Origin: Laguncularia racemosa
Lineage: Eukaryota; Streptophyta; Magnoliopsida; Myrtales; Combretaceae
DNA length: 64,000 nt
NCBI GenBank assembly: GCA_037954665.1
Contig: JBBMOL010000023.1
Location: 1,116,001-1,180,000, forward strand
Reading direction: 5' to 3'
The first letter of the stretch is position 1. Each line of letters starts with the position of its first letter. The position numbers and the translations under genes are program-made. The notes beneath the pieces were generated by a model, which made no database searches, had not been told where the DNA came from, and saw only the letters and a program-made list of their open reading frames with translations. Shown piece after piece: positions 12,318 to 25,300 of the stretch.

Positions 12318-15300
12318 ATGGGGTCTCAAGGTGGTGGTGTTATTCAGGAAAATAAATCCCAATCCGTATCCAGGCAAGGTTCACTATATAGTCTGACCCT
12401 TCATGAGGTCCAAAACCAGCTTGGTGGATCAGGGAAACCACTCGGTAGCATGAACTTGGATGAGCTTCTCAAGAGTGTGTTAAGTGCAGAAGCCAGTACT
12501 CAAGGCCCCAATATAGGTGTTGACCACATAGGGGTCGCCGCGGAACCAGGGCAGCATAGTTTGCTGCCAAGGCAGCCTAGTTTTACTCTCTCTGGGGATC
12601 TTAGTAAGAAGACTGTTGATGAGCTCTGGAAAGATATCCAACTGGGAAAAAATAACAGTAATCTTCATGTTAGTGAGAACAGCGATCGCCATGAGGGGGG
12701 TAATCAAGAAAGAAATCCGACTTTCGGTGAAATGACACTTGAGGATTTCTTAGTTAAGGCCGGGATAGTGACTGACTCTTTTCAGGTCGATCCAAACGCT
12801 GGCACTGTTGTAGGGATGGATTCAGTTGCTGCTCCTCCACAAAATGCAGAGCCGCTTGTTCAGTGGATGCCTTATCAGCTCCCTTCAGTTCAGCAGCAAC
12901 CGCAGAATGTCATGACGGTTTTCATGCCAAGTCATCACACTGTGCAGCAGCCTATGGCTATAGGAGGCGGTCCAATGTTGGACCCAGCATACCCTGATAT
13001 GCATGTGACTGCATCACCATCTTCATTGATAGGCACATTATCAGATACACAGACACCTGGGCGGAAAAGGGTTGCACCTAGAGATGCGGTAGAAAGGACA
13101 GTTGAGAGGAGGCAGAAGAGGATGATCAAGAACAGGGAATCTGCAGCCCGATCAAGAGCGCGGAAACAGGTTCCAATTATATCGTAGTGCATGCCATGAT
13201 TAGCAAAGTTATTAGGACAAGTCTATTTTTCACCCTTTTCCTGCTGTTTTTCTAAATGAGTTCATTACTGCAGGCATATACAAATGAGCTGGAGATCAAA
13301 GTGTCCCGTTTAGAGGAGGAGAATGCACGGCTCAGAAGACAAAGGGTAGGTCTCACTATCTTTACTTTAATTTGGGATACTATACTTTGGTGGCCTTTTT
13401 ATTTTTTTTGTTTAAGGCAAACCCCGTACAAAGTGGGGGGGAAGAAGGACGGGAACGTAGAGCCTGACCTCCAAAATTAGTACAATATACTTTGATGGCT
13501 TGGTACTAGAGAACTTTCTGCAATTAAGCATGAAAAGTGGCTCACTTGTATATATTCCAACTTCCTGTGAATCAGATTTACCAAATAAAAAGGAGGGGAC
13601 CGTAGAGCCTGACCTCCAAAATTAGTACAATATACTTTGATGGCTTGGTACTAGAGAACTTTCTGCAATGAAGCATGAAAAGTGGCTCACTTTTATATAT
13701 TCCAACTTCCTGTGAATCAGATTTACCAAATAAAAACATCTTTTTGAATCAGCTCAACCTCTCCTCTTGGTTATTGCCTATGCTCCATTAGGTAATCATC
13801 TATTGATGGATCCTATGTTTTTCTTATCATTTTGTAAATAATATTTTTGAAAGAAAGCAGCTTTTTAGTGCCACTACTAGTTGTTGCCTTTTTCTTACTT
13901 TAAGTGTTTGTCTTGAAGTTACTGATTGATGTTTGCATTCCTTATTCACTGTTGTGTATATAAATGATTAACGTGTATTTAGAGCTATCATATCTCAAAG
14001 TGACAAGAAAATGTTATGATTCATGATATGCTTTTTAATATATTAATTTGCACCAAAAGTCACCTCCTTTCTTGAGGGGGTGTTTAAATGGATTTATTTC
14101 TTCCACATTCTTAACGGGACTGTTATTGTTTTGTAGTGCATGCTTTAATCTCCTATGAAGGAAGGCCTGCCAAATGATTTGTTTGTATTGCAAACAAAAT
14201 GAGGCAGGATATCTCCAGAGCTCTTCTGCACCAAATTGCTTTTCCATCTTTTAACAGACTACACTAAATGATACCCCTCTTTCCAATGAAAAGGACTGCA
14301 TGAAACTTGTACCAATCTGCACTATTTTTTTTTTTTTTTATTGCTGATCGTTTTGCATAAATATGGGTTATTGATACTGGTTTTACTGACAATGGTGTTG
14401 GTTTCCTTATGACCAACCACCTGAATTCCATGCATAATATATTAAGTCAGTTTATAGGATTTATCATGAACCTCAGTTATCAAGGGATGAATAGCTCTGT
14501 GCATTAGTCCTTGTACTCACTCCATAGTTGAAGATCAATCCTCAATTGAATTTGCTGTCACAATGGTGTGCGAGACAAATTCTACACGAGAAGTAAGGGT
14601 TAAAACTGAAAAACATTCTCTTATCAAATTTGTAAACTAAAATTCAAAATTCTTTGCAGCCTAGGGGCTGCGGAAAAGGCCTGCCAGTGTGTAGAACAAT
14701 GACACATTATGCTATGCTATATCTCACTCTCTTGTTTGGGTTACAATGGGTGCAGAAAAAGATTTAGTGCAGTTTGTAGTTTGTACTGATCTTGTAACCT
14801 TGCATTTGTATATGGTGTTTCAAAGGGAATGACTCTTAGCTGTTTGATTAATTCCCTATCTGGTAGGGAATCCCTTTGAAAACTAATTTTCTTGAGTTGA
14901 AAGACTGAAAGGTATGATAAATGCTGGGTGTCTTGTTTCACATGAAAATCTTGGGAGTTGGGACTGTCATTGTGGTCTGCTTTACCTATATGAAGTAGAA
15001 TTGGATGTGGCTCCTGCCATACCTTGAAGGAAATAAGCTTTGGTTATGTGCAAGCTTGTTGTCAACCCTGGTATGCCTTTAAGCTTGTGGAAAAACAACT
15101 AGGTTGATGGACTGTCTCAACTTTTGCAGTCATATTGTCTTATGGATCATTAGTTTGTATAACTGGGTATTCTTAGTGATTTTGCTTATTATATAAAAAA
15201 GGGGAAAAAATTAGGAAACCACAAGAAGAACATATTAAAACCTGAATCTTATGAAGAAATGTGACTCTGCACATGCACACTGAGGGGTTCCTGAATCTGT

Positions 15301-16860
15301 TAGGATAAGTTACACTTTAATTGTATACACCATTGTTTATTCCTTGCTGTTCTGCATTCGGAATGAGAAAGTGATCTGGAACAAGTTACTTATGTCTGTG
15401 GACTTCCTATTGTGTCACTAGGAAACCGCAAGAAGCACATATTAAAGCCTGAATCTTACAAAGAAATGTGACTATGCACGTGCACACTGAGGGGGTCCTG
15501 AATCTGTTAGGATAAGTTACACCTTAATTGTATACACTATTGTTTTTTCCTTGCTGTTCTTCTGCATCTGGAATGAGAAAGTGATCTGGAGCAAGTTACT
15601 TATGTCTGTGGACTCCTATTGTGTCACTTGTGTGTTCCTATGCCATAAAAGTGATCTGGAACAAGTTGCTTGTGACTATGCACATACTCCATGTTTTCCA
15701 TGGCATGTCATGGTTCTACATATATTTGGCCATAAAAGGTTTCTATAGCTCTATCCTGAGGGTTTAGCTTAGGCTTACCATTATGCCACATTACTGTAAT
15801 GATAAGGTGCTTCATGTCTTGGAGTCAATTTATAGCAAGACCACTTATTGATGCTACATATGTAGCTGGACTTAAGCAGCATATGTGTCTTATTGGGTGG
15901 TTCATACACACACAGGTAGCTCGTCCACTGACGTCCATGCAATTGCCTGAGGGAAGAAAGGATACTGTGAATTTCTCGAGTATGATAGGATTAATGAGCA
16001 CATGGGTGTTGAGTTTCACAATGATATATTATATATGAAACATCACATCTCAACTCTTACATTCGGCTCTTGCATCATACCAAAGACAATGAGCAAAGAG
16101 GAGATACTGGGGAGTTGACTTGCTTTTGCCTTTTTTTCCAGGAATTGCGATATGTGGAATTGTAGCCATCATTTACCCTGTGATGATCATGTATTTTATT
16201 AACCCATATTCATGCTTCTAATGACAGTTAGCTAAGAACATATCATTTTACAAAGCGAAGTTTGGTGGAACTGTTTTTCTTTCCCGGTCTTATTGGATTA
16301 ATTTTTTAAACATGCAAGAGGTTAAAGATTCTCTGAAATTTGTCTTGCCATGATGTATTCCCTGGATGGAACTTTGTCGGTTGGAGGAATCCATCTAAAG
16401 GGGGGGAAAAAACTGAATTTGTAGTCTGTTTATTGTCTCCATCGAGCGAACATAGTTTCAGTTGACCTGCACCTGCAGAGGCATCTTATTTTCTGAAGGA
16501 AATTGTGCCATTAGATCTTAACTCCGCGTGCAACATCTATGCCATAAATGAAGCCTATGGTTTTATGGATGTCCCTTTACCTTCACAGAACAATGCTTTA
16601 TCCTTTGGGTGAGCAGTTTGTGCTTTTGATGGGAATCATTGCCACATGCTACAGTTTTTGTCCATGTCCATACTCTTGGGAACCCATGAATTACATAGCT
16701 GGTATTTACAATCCAGTAGCTCTATATGCCATCTTTCTCAAGGTTTTGACATCATTTCACTGTTGGCTGATGGTTGCAGGAAGCTGAGAGAGCATTGCCA
16801 TGTGCACCTCCTCCTGAGCAAAAGAATCAACTTCGCAGAACAAGCTCAGCCCCCTTCTAA
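12318..16860 (+). CDS. AREB3: bZIP transcription factor, AREB3 / ABI5-like protein 2 type
   Basis: Nuclear group-A bZIP factor that binds ABRE (ACGTG) promoter elements in abscisic-acid and seed/stress signalling. Three coding exons with GT-AG splicing: 12318-13169, 13274-13345, 16780-16860, giving 334 residues. Visible blocks: C1 at residues 19-54 with kinase-type site RQGS and SLYSLTLHEVQNQL; C2 at 85-111 with RQPS and KKTVDELWKDIQ; C3 at 131-151 (NPTFGEMTLEDFLVKAG); basic region 262-284 with the N-x7-R pattern N272/R280; leucines 290, 297 and 304 of the zipper; and the C4 end RRTSSAPF. RxxS sites are known SnRK2 targets in this family. The start is the first ATG of the open exon and matches the family's short N terminus before C1. 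The gene is intact. Intron 2 is 3.4 kb and holds two tandem duplications. It converges with the MYB-CC gene at 18415. The AREB3 ortholog call rests on the C4 ending and overall block order. Confidence 0.93.
13456..13735. repeat. Tandem duplication, period 145 bp, in intron 2 of the bZIP gene
   Basis: The block beginning CGTAGAGCCTGACCTCC at 13456 is repeated from 13601, each copy about 135 bp and ending TTTACCAAATAAAA. The copies differ at only two bases that I can see (CAATTAAGC/CAATGAAGC and CTTGTATA/CTTTTATA), so the duplication is recent. Confidence 0.95.
15213..15690. repeat. Tandem duplication, period about 207 bp, plus a third partial copy, in intron 2
   Basis: Copy 1 (15213-15419) and copy 2 (15420-15628) both start AGGAAACC and end ATTGTGTCACT, with scattered substitutions and small indels. 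A third fragment (about 15645-15690) repeats AAAGTGATCTGGAACAAGTT and GTGACTATGCACAT. Copies are more diverged than the 145-bp duplication upstream, so the events are separate. Confidence 0.92.
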
Positions 16861-18414
16861 CGTAACATCAAATTTTCTTGTGATATAAACCGCCTATAGT
16901 GACGCTATCAACTGAGTGCATTGTTCAATTTAACTCCTGCACGTTTGAAAGGCCATGCTTGGAGCTTTTTTGCTTTTCCTCGTGCTGATATTGAATGTTC
17001 TCATTATTGTTTGTCACTGGTCTTTCTCTGTATGTACATTAATTAATAGCAACCTGACTTGTGCACTCACTACAAAGATTCTTGTCGAGTCATTCTTGTT
17101 AATTATTTGACATTGCAGATGCACTCGGACCATGCAATGGTCATTTATCATCTCCCTCCCCATGGCCCCTCCTTTCCTCTCATGGTTGTAGTAAACATCT
17201 GAGTCTATTTGTGCATCAACTACGTGTCTGAATAGGCTTAGCATTTGCAGTGTCATATTTTTCCTGGTGCAAGAAGGCAATGCCAAAAGGTGTCGGTCTT
17301 TCATCACCGATTGTTTGCTCAAGCAAAGTACATGCCCTTAAAATGAAGACATGAAACTGACCAAAAAAACGATGGCGACCGATTGCCAATCTCTATTAAG
17401 CTCACCCTTCTGTATTGTGTCTTATTTTGGTAGTAGGATTTTGAGCTTTAAATACTGTTTTAGTTTAGCATAAGAACATTTGCCACCTTTTGCCTTGCAT
17501 GTAAGGGAGGGAACTTATAATTTTCTAGGTTTTCTGGTTGCATTCTTCCCACATGTATATAAATGCAATGTTTCGTGAAAATTTTCTGGTTATAGACGTA
17601 GCTTTAGATGCATTCAACAGTTAGAACGAGCATTTCCATGTCATGAGATGATGAAATGTTCCGAGGAGCCAGTGAATGGAAATTTCAGTAATTTTTTCAC
17701 GTTTCCTCGTTTGAGTTAAGATGAGACAAGCCAGATATCCTAGACAACTGCAACGTGTAATCTCTATGTCTATAAAGGAGATTGATCTTCTCGATGTGCT
17801 TAGAATAAGATAAGATAGCTTAAAACATTCTCTACTTCCTATTTACTATTATATGACCATATCCAAAGAGAGACTGATCTGGAGCTGGGCAATTTGTAAA
17901 GAGCATTCGTTGGTGCTAAGTCTTCAAACAACGGTGTCCTACCCTATAAGAATAAGAAGAAGAGATACAGGGTACAATGCATTCAAGTTGCACTGGAACA
18001 GAAGGCACTTCGTTCCGACTAAAAATAAACATTATAGATTTTAGCTAGTGATAAAGGAATGAAATTATGAGGATTTTTCCCATTAACTCCATAAATAACA
18101 TCTATTACCCTATTCATGATACATTCCTGCTCATGATACACCACAGACCTATCCTTTTATTTACGTATTGACAAATAAATAGGGCGAGTTTTGACTTTAC
18201 AGTGCAGCATTTGTGAATGCCGCTAAAATTTCTCGTGTTTCTCCTTGTGGCTGCAAGTCTTGAACTTAGTAAAGCCGGTTCCCCCTGCAATGAGTCCCTT
18301 TTCATGCTCTTCACTCCATTTTAAGCCGATTTCTAATCCAAGCCACCTGCCGTACGTTCTCCACCTCGTGGATTGAACAATTGGCTTTGAACCAAGGAGA
18401 AGGAACATAGCCAA
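16861..18414. other. Intergenic space between two convergent genes (3' UTRs)
   Basis: Holds the 3' untranslated regions of the plus-strand bZIP gene and the minus-strand MYB-CC gene. A minus-strand AATAAA (reverse of TTTATT at about 18157-18162) is a candidate polyadenylation signal for the MYB-CC transcript. Open frames at 17014-17322 and 18114-18414 have no recognisable domain and lie in UTR-like sequence. No other gene is seen. Confidence 0.5.
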
Positions 18415-20996
18415 TTAGCCCATTTCCACCCTTTGTTTCTTCTTCGGAGTCGAGGGCCTAGCAGGGGAATCAGAAGAGTTACCTGTCTGTTGCTTCAGGG
18501 CCTCCTCAGGGGATAGCGAATTCTGATTTACTTGAAGAGTGCCTCCTAATTTCTGCTGTTCCTCAATGATCTTCTGCATGTACTTTCCTTGAGCTTCGAT
18601 CCTCATCTGTAACTGTTGTTGCACCTGGCATGGATGTGTGAAATAGGTGACTAGAAATCTAAAGAAGCAGCTTTTGTTCACAGTATCAAAAAATGTTTTC
18701 CTTCAATGGATTTTTGTTAACAGAAGTGAATTAACTAGACCAACTACCTCTGAGAACATGAACCATGCTATAAAATCTCTGTACTGCTCAAATCCAGTTT
18801 GTGTTGCATAGCTAGACCAAGAGATGGTGAATCTAACAACCCAAATAATTTGTCATTAAAGTTATTGGGCCTGACCATTAAGCCAGTCTGTTGAGATTCC
18901 TTGGCTGATTTAATCATCTCTCAATTTCAAATGGTGATGAAAGTTCGGCAATTAAAGGATAAAAAAAAAAAAAAGCAGCAAATGATGATAGTGAGACAAC
19001 CTAGATTGCAATATATCAGTTGATCAATAGTGCAAATCAACCAGCTAACTGAGCAAATAAATACAGCCACTGTAGAAAGCATCATCCCTCTTCAAACAAT
19101 TAATGTAAAAAGAAGGCACTCTTCATACCTCAAGCTGTTCATGTAGACGCTTTTGCACTTCCATCTGCATCCTCAATGCCTCATCAATTTGCTCTCCTCT
19201 AAAAATGGCATATAGTTAAATGTTATTACGGTACAGCTAACCGTGTCTCTATCTAATTGAGAGATAAGCTATGGTATAAAACTCAACGTGCTAAGCATTC
19301 AAAAAAATTCACAAGAAGCATGGGTGAGTTAAAGGATACCCGGAGGAGGAATCAGTATAAGAGGGACCATCTTTAGAAGCTTTCTTTTCATCTGGCATCC
19401 CTAAAACATGTAAATGTTCGATTTCATGTCATGGTATCTCAAACCCAATTAGATTGTACCCTTTGACAGTATAGTTGGTTTGAGCAACGATAAACTTACC
19501 ATCTGCTGGAGAATCCGGAAGGTATTTTGCAAGACGATATTTCTATGGAGATTGAAGAATGGAGTAAGTGTTAAGTCATAAACAAGAGCATAGCCACAAC
19601 CATGTCAATATAACAATGAAATTGACAATATGAGCACCAGCCATACCTGCAAGTGGCTTTTTACATGATAGATTGTAAGACCAGGCACACCCATTACCCT
19701 TAACACCCCTTTTGGCGTGGCTCCTGATGCAAAATCAATAAAATATATAAAACTCGCATTAACAATCCCTTGCCATGTAAAAGATGCTTGCTACACCAGA
19801 CAACTCAAAAAATGACACTATTGAATATGCTACACTGGATAACAGTTCAAATCACAATATAAATCTTCTCAAGTCAGGGTCACATGAACCAATTCTCCGA
19901 CTAAATAAGCTCTATTGTGCCATCCTCCCAGCCAGAAGAACTGAAGTTCTATCCCATAAAAGGGAAATAATTACACTAGGAGAGCAAAGTTACCGATGGC
20001 TCTTATTGAAGATGGTTGCAGACCCTTTTCTGACTAATTTTTGAAAATATCTAAACCCCAATTTAAAGAAAGAAAAAAAAAGGAAATACATAGATGCCGG
20101 GGCAAGAAGGCTTTGAAATCATAGACACTCATGACTTTCAGCTGTTTTATAGGCTTAGACTGTACATGTAGTAACCAGCCTCTTACTTGATAACTTGCCA
20201 CATGCAACCGACACAAGGTTGAGAAACTTGATATTGTTATACCCATAAAGAACTTTTGAACTTAGTAGAAATTTCAGGGAAAGGGTCTGAAACGTAATGA
20301 AGCTCTTAAAGGTCACCTGTGAGCTCAGCATTTGAATAATGCTTAAGTAAGACAGTTACTCATACACATAAGCAATAGCAGGGTTCCACTTCACTAAGCA
20401 TTTGGGCTAACTGCAAGCATCGGCTAAATTATAGGGCTGCATGCTTGTTTGGCATCTGGAAAATCTTGTCCTGGTATTCTACAAATAAGAAAAGGATAGA
20501 TGGAACAAAGGCTTTCCATATGGAACCTGAAAGGCTATTGAGGGTGGTAGAAAAACGGTTACTGTGCATTATAGGCTTACTATTGCAATGAAGACGACAG
20601 GAACTGTCTTGCCTGCCTTATTGTAGGTTAGACTAAAGAAGCTTTGAGCCTTTTTGAGGAAATAAAACATTTGAAAGGAAACTACCGCTCTAGAGGAAAT
20701 ACAGCATGACAAATATAAGCCTATCTTTCTCAGTGCCAACATGCAATACTATGGTAAATTCTCATATGCCGGTAAGTAAACTACTCACTATCTGGTCCAC
20801 CGAGTTGGGTAATGGCATTGACAAAGCGATCATGGAGATCAGCTGTCCAGCGCAAGCGCTGCTTCCCAGGGCCACCAGTAGATGCTGAACCCTTAGAAGC
20901 TGATCCACTCAAAGTCTCAACACTTGCAAGTTTGTCTGGACCTTGAGCTTTTTGTGGCACCAAGCTTGCAGTTGAAAAATTTTCCATATGATACAT
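18415..20996 (-). CDS. MYB-CC (GARP, PHR1-like / PHL7-like) transcription factor
   Basis: Nuclear DNA-binding protein of the MYB coiled-coil group, whose members bind P1BS-type sites and act in phosphate-starvation and related responses. Six coding exons on the minus strand: 20996-20789, 19723-19647, 19542-19500, 19400-19340, 19198-19129, 18624-18415. All junctions obey GT-AG and keep frame, giving 222 residues. The GARP/MYB domain spans residues about 45-98 (RLRWTADLHDRFVNAI ... YHVKSHLQKYR). The coiled coil with the family signature LHEQLE is at about 131-179 (MQMEVQKRLHEQLEVQQQLQ). The C-terminal tail ends in basic PKKKQR, a possible nuclear-localisation signal. The start codon follows a candidate leader-intron acceptor (TGTAG) and precedes MYHMENF, an N terminus familiar in this group. 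The protein is on the short side for the group because the tail after the coiled coil is brief. No defect is seen. The exact subfamily member is uncertain. Confidence 0.92.
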
Positions 20997-22300
20997 ATTT
21001 AAACCTACATTTCATAAAGCAGTGAAGGAAAAGGTAAGAGACCTGGCCAAATCCTTCCGCATAACTTTACAGAAGATGAACAGCACAATAGTATATAAGA
21101 ATTGTGCACTTCTCAAGAAGTTTGCTTCAATCAATGAAAAAAAGGCTTATGGCAGCATCGTCCGAGAATTACAAAAATTGTCTAAAACCAATTCTATGTA
21201 CACCATTAGGCTTGTTTCTGATAGCCTTTAAAAAAAGGAGAGAGAGAGAGATAGTAATCAACTGCAACCTATCCGAAAACCTAACCTATCTTGAAATTCC
21301 TTTCCATCTACCTTGGTGAGCCGTCCCTCTATTACCACCCACAACATGAATCATCAGGATCAACTTCCATAACAAAGGTATAATTATCAATGCATAAGTA
21401 GACATGCCACTGAAGTTTTCCTCTCCCCAAGTGCTGTCTCCACCCAGTTTTTGAATTTTAACTCTTAGATGACAGCATCTGATTGACCAATATTCAAGAG
21501 ACAGTGAACAAGCTCCTTACGGGTAAATTAATCACAATCCATCAGACATCACAAATCGTTGCTCATCTTTATACCGAAAACAAATTGATAGTCAACAAAA
21601 CAGACTAAGACAAGAAGAAAAATGTTCAGATATGTAATTCGGTAATAAATTAATTTTACAAACCGCATTAAAATTAGGAAATTTATGCATATTTAAATTC
21701 ATCCCGGAACTTCCGATTCTTGAATTGAAATAATTTACCACAAAGCTTCGAACTTTCGAGATTTCCACCAAATATAACTCAACGAGACACAACGAAGTAT
21801 TAAAATTAAGTAACAAAAAAAATGAAAAACAGTGACCTCATAAATATCGATGCTTTAGAGCCAAACAAAGCAACATCTAAGATTGAATCGTTTTTTAATT
21901 CTAAATCATTTACCTTTGCGAAAGAGAACATTACAACAACACCACACGCTAATACGAACAGGAAAGGAACGGCAAATAGGTCACGGAATTATTCGATAGA
22001 AGAATCGGATGAAACGTACAGTTACGGTGCGTTTTTGGTTTGGGGGGATTCCGAAGGAAGGAAGGAATGATTAACGGTAGCCGGATGAAGGTGCGAACCG
22101 AGTCAACTCAAAACTGGGTGATTGATGATTCCGATTTTGATATTGAAAGGAATAACATACACGAACACGATGGCGTAAAATGGACGGCGGATATTAAATA
22201 TCGAGTTTGCGGGACCCGCATAACGTCTTCCGCCGTTGTAACCGAAGTAGCGAGGGATTGAATACGGCTGGCTGCGACTTCATAGTTTATGCCTAGCATT
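20997..22300 (-). promoter_or_regulatory. 5' leader, leader intron and promoter of the MYB-CC gene
   Basis: Upstream sequence of the minus-strand start codon. ATGTAG just 5' of the coding start (minus strand, about 21005-21012) reads as an intron acceptor, and GAG|GTCACTG near 21830 reads as a possible donor, suggesting a roughly 0.8-kb leader intron. The segment 21940-22300 is richer in GC and CpG than its surroundings, as expected of a plant first exon and core promoter. Exact transcription start not determined. Confidence 0.4.
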
Positions 22301-25300
22301 TGGCTTCTTGGCCCTCGTCTCTGTCGGCCTAAGGTTCGACCTCGTCACAGATGTTCATCGTATTAAATCAAGCTGCAAGCCAACCGATGTCAATAGGACA
22401 GTGAAAAGCAGTTTTACCTTTATGGACGTGTTCGTTTGCGAAAAATATCTTTTTCACTTTATATTTTTATAATTTATATATATATATATAAACACTTACT
22501 ATGATAAAAGGTACAAAAGTGCTATATATTACCAGTGTCATTTTAAAAATTGGCTATAATAGCTGTTTCGTGATGGTAAAGGATAAAGGTAGCAGATTGA
22601 CACGGGAGTAATGGTTAAAGATTATGAAAAATATGAATTGATATAGAGGAAAATGATTTTCACCTTTTGAAATTAAAAATCATTTATATATATATACAAC
22701 TAATCATCAATATTGGTCGTCACATAATACCTTGCCTCTCTCGCCATCATTTATGCTAAAGCCACTATTAATCCTCAGCTATGGAGATTATTATGTTAAA
22801 TTTTAAAGCTTGGATTATAACACATATTAAAGAAAAAAAAATTCCAGCAAAGCAAACCCAACATATGATATGGTTTTCTGATTTTGGTCGAAACGAAATG
22901 AATAGCATTGGTTATAGAAGTAAAGAAAAAATTCAATCCGTATAGAGAGTTACCATTCCATTTTTTATACTCTTGATTTTATTTGAACTTCTTAATTTTA
23001 TTTTAAAGTAAATTTTGTTTTATATATAGTATTTTCACTCTTTATCGTTTTGAATATTTGTATTTTCAGTTTTAATACCATGCAAGCCTTTATCGTATCA
23101 TTACTTTTGTGACACATGCACCATATGGAGACCATAAAGCCTTAATTGGAGATTCAAATCAAATTTCAAATTATGTTAGATTAGCCCATTGTTGGTTTAA
23201 AGATTATCAATTTCGACAAGAGTAAGCGAAACAACAGGGCCGAAGTGAGTCAAGAGCTGAAGACTGATCATGGTTAACAAAAGGCCATTGACGAAGGGTA
23301 ATTGATCAAGTGTAATCATGCAAGGATCGGCCCAACCACCTTGTGTGGTTGTTCAACTCTAGGTTGCCATTTTTTGGTTTTTTTTTTTTTTTTCACTTGT
23401 TGACTCTGTTTAATTTACTAGTTGTTTAGTTTCTTTTTCTTTTTTTTTTATATTATTCTATTTCATGTTATCTTAGGATTATCTCTTATAAAAGGAATCA
23501 ATCACCTGTAAATGGATAAACTTTTTTGTGATCAATTTTTAAAAGCGAGAGGTTAAAACACTAATGACCCCTTTTTTTTTAATATTCATCTTATTAATCT
23601 CTTATTTTGCAAATGCTTAATAAATTTGTACCAAAAATATGAAGAAAAAAAAGGAGAGAGAGAGAGAACTTAATTTAGGTAGGCATTAAATGAATCAAAT
23701 GGATTAGACATCATTTATAAGCATGGTAAGCAAGTTTGGATAAATTTCCTTAGATCAAAGCTCTTTCTCTCTCTCTTTTCTCTACTAAAAATTTCTTACT
23801 TTATTAAAATTTGGGGACAAGCATTATACTTTGTTTGCTCGCTCTGAGCTCATTTAGTACAACAACTATTTTCATTATACGGTTGCTATATAAGAAGTCG
23901 TCTTGACTTAGATTTGAAAATTTAAAATTATTTTCTTCATCAATGGAAAAAAAGTTATGTTTGAATCTTAGTTTTTTACTTAGGTTTTTTCAATTATTTT
24001 TGTTTCATCCAATTTGTTATTGGTTGGTAGTTGCATGTTTCTCCTAATAACTACCATTTTCATCAACTCTCTACTTTAACCAATCACCAATCCTAGATTT
24101 TATTGATTGATTTCTTAGATTTTTTTTTTCTTTTAAGCTTACATAATCCATAGGAGAAGTGTTTGTTTTTGTATTGGTTCTTTAAATCCTCATTTCGTTT
24201 GATTTATTTTATTAGTACTATATAAACTTATATTTTGATGAATATTTAATGAATGAAATTGATGTTTTCTAATTGTAGGGGTACTGAATTTAATTCATGG
24301 GCTTACGCCCTATTATTTTAATGGATTTAACTATTTGGGCCGATATAATAGGGCCAAAAGAGTAAAAGTCTATATTATGGGATGATCACGAGAAATTTAA
24401 CCTAGTGGGCTTGGAGTAGGGCCCATTGGATTGGCTCGCCTGATCCAACATTTCTTAAATAAGACCCATACACATACACACTAAAAGCCTTTGATGGGCC
24501 TAAATTCATATAAGGCCCATCCGAGGCATCATTTGTTAGGAACTGTTAATTGTCATTACTATTCGATGGATGAGATTTATAACCAAATAATATAAATATC
24601 TCATGCCTCTTGACTAAAAGGGGGGGCTTCTTTTAGAAAAAGTGTGGTTACTCTACCGAATTTTCTCCAGAATATTCGAATTATCACTTACTTACATTTA
24701 TCCCACAAATTATACACTAGTCACCGTAAAGTTAGGTCTTATTTAAGACTAATTACTCCTCCTCCCATCTCGATCACCCCCTGATCATCTTCATATGTGT
24801 CGCTTCCTTGTTAGGCCACGCATAGTGCGTTTGCACATAATACTCACGTGACCCCACACTCGAGCCAACACGCCTTACACTAGTAAAATGGAAAAAAAAT
24901 TAATATTTGGATCAAAACTAAGGAAAAAAAAAAACCTATAATCACAAGACTTACCAATTAAGAAAACACAAAGTAAAACTTTATTACGTTAGATTATTTA
25001 TAGTAGTAGAGAGTGCTTACAAATTTCTTTTTATGTAATGGATTAAGGATAGATGGTTCGATTGATTTAATGATAATAAATTATGTGAGTATTGTATAAA
25101 TTTATATATTATTCCACTTTAAACTAAAAAATTAAAGGGTAAATTGTAAACCAATTCATATATACTTCATTTAGGGTCGGCACGGTTCGGTTTAAATGAT
25201 TTACCCCTTCGATTCGAACTGAACCTAATATTACAATTTGATTCTTAAGTTTATAGTTTGAATTAAGAATTTCAAAATGTTTAAGAGAATTACTCACAAT

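Noticed and set aside
12480..13192. Minus-strand open frames opposite the bZIP exon
   Set aside because: Shadow frames of a strongly supported coding exon on the plus strand.
16548..16888. Open frames overlapping the last bZIP exon
   Set aside because: Different frame from the exon encoding the C4 ending RRTSSAPF; intron read-through.
18223..18414. Minus-strand open frame after the MYB-CC stop codon
   Set aside because: It lies in the 3' untranslated region in a different frame and has no domain.
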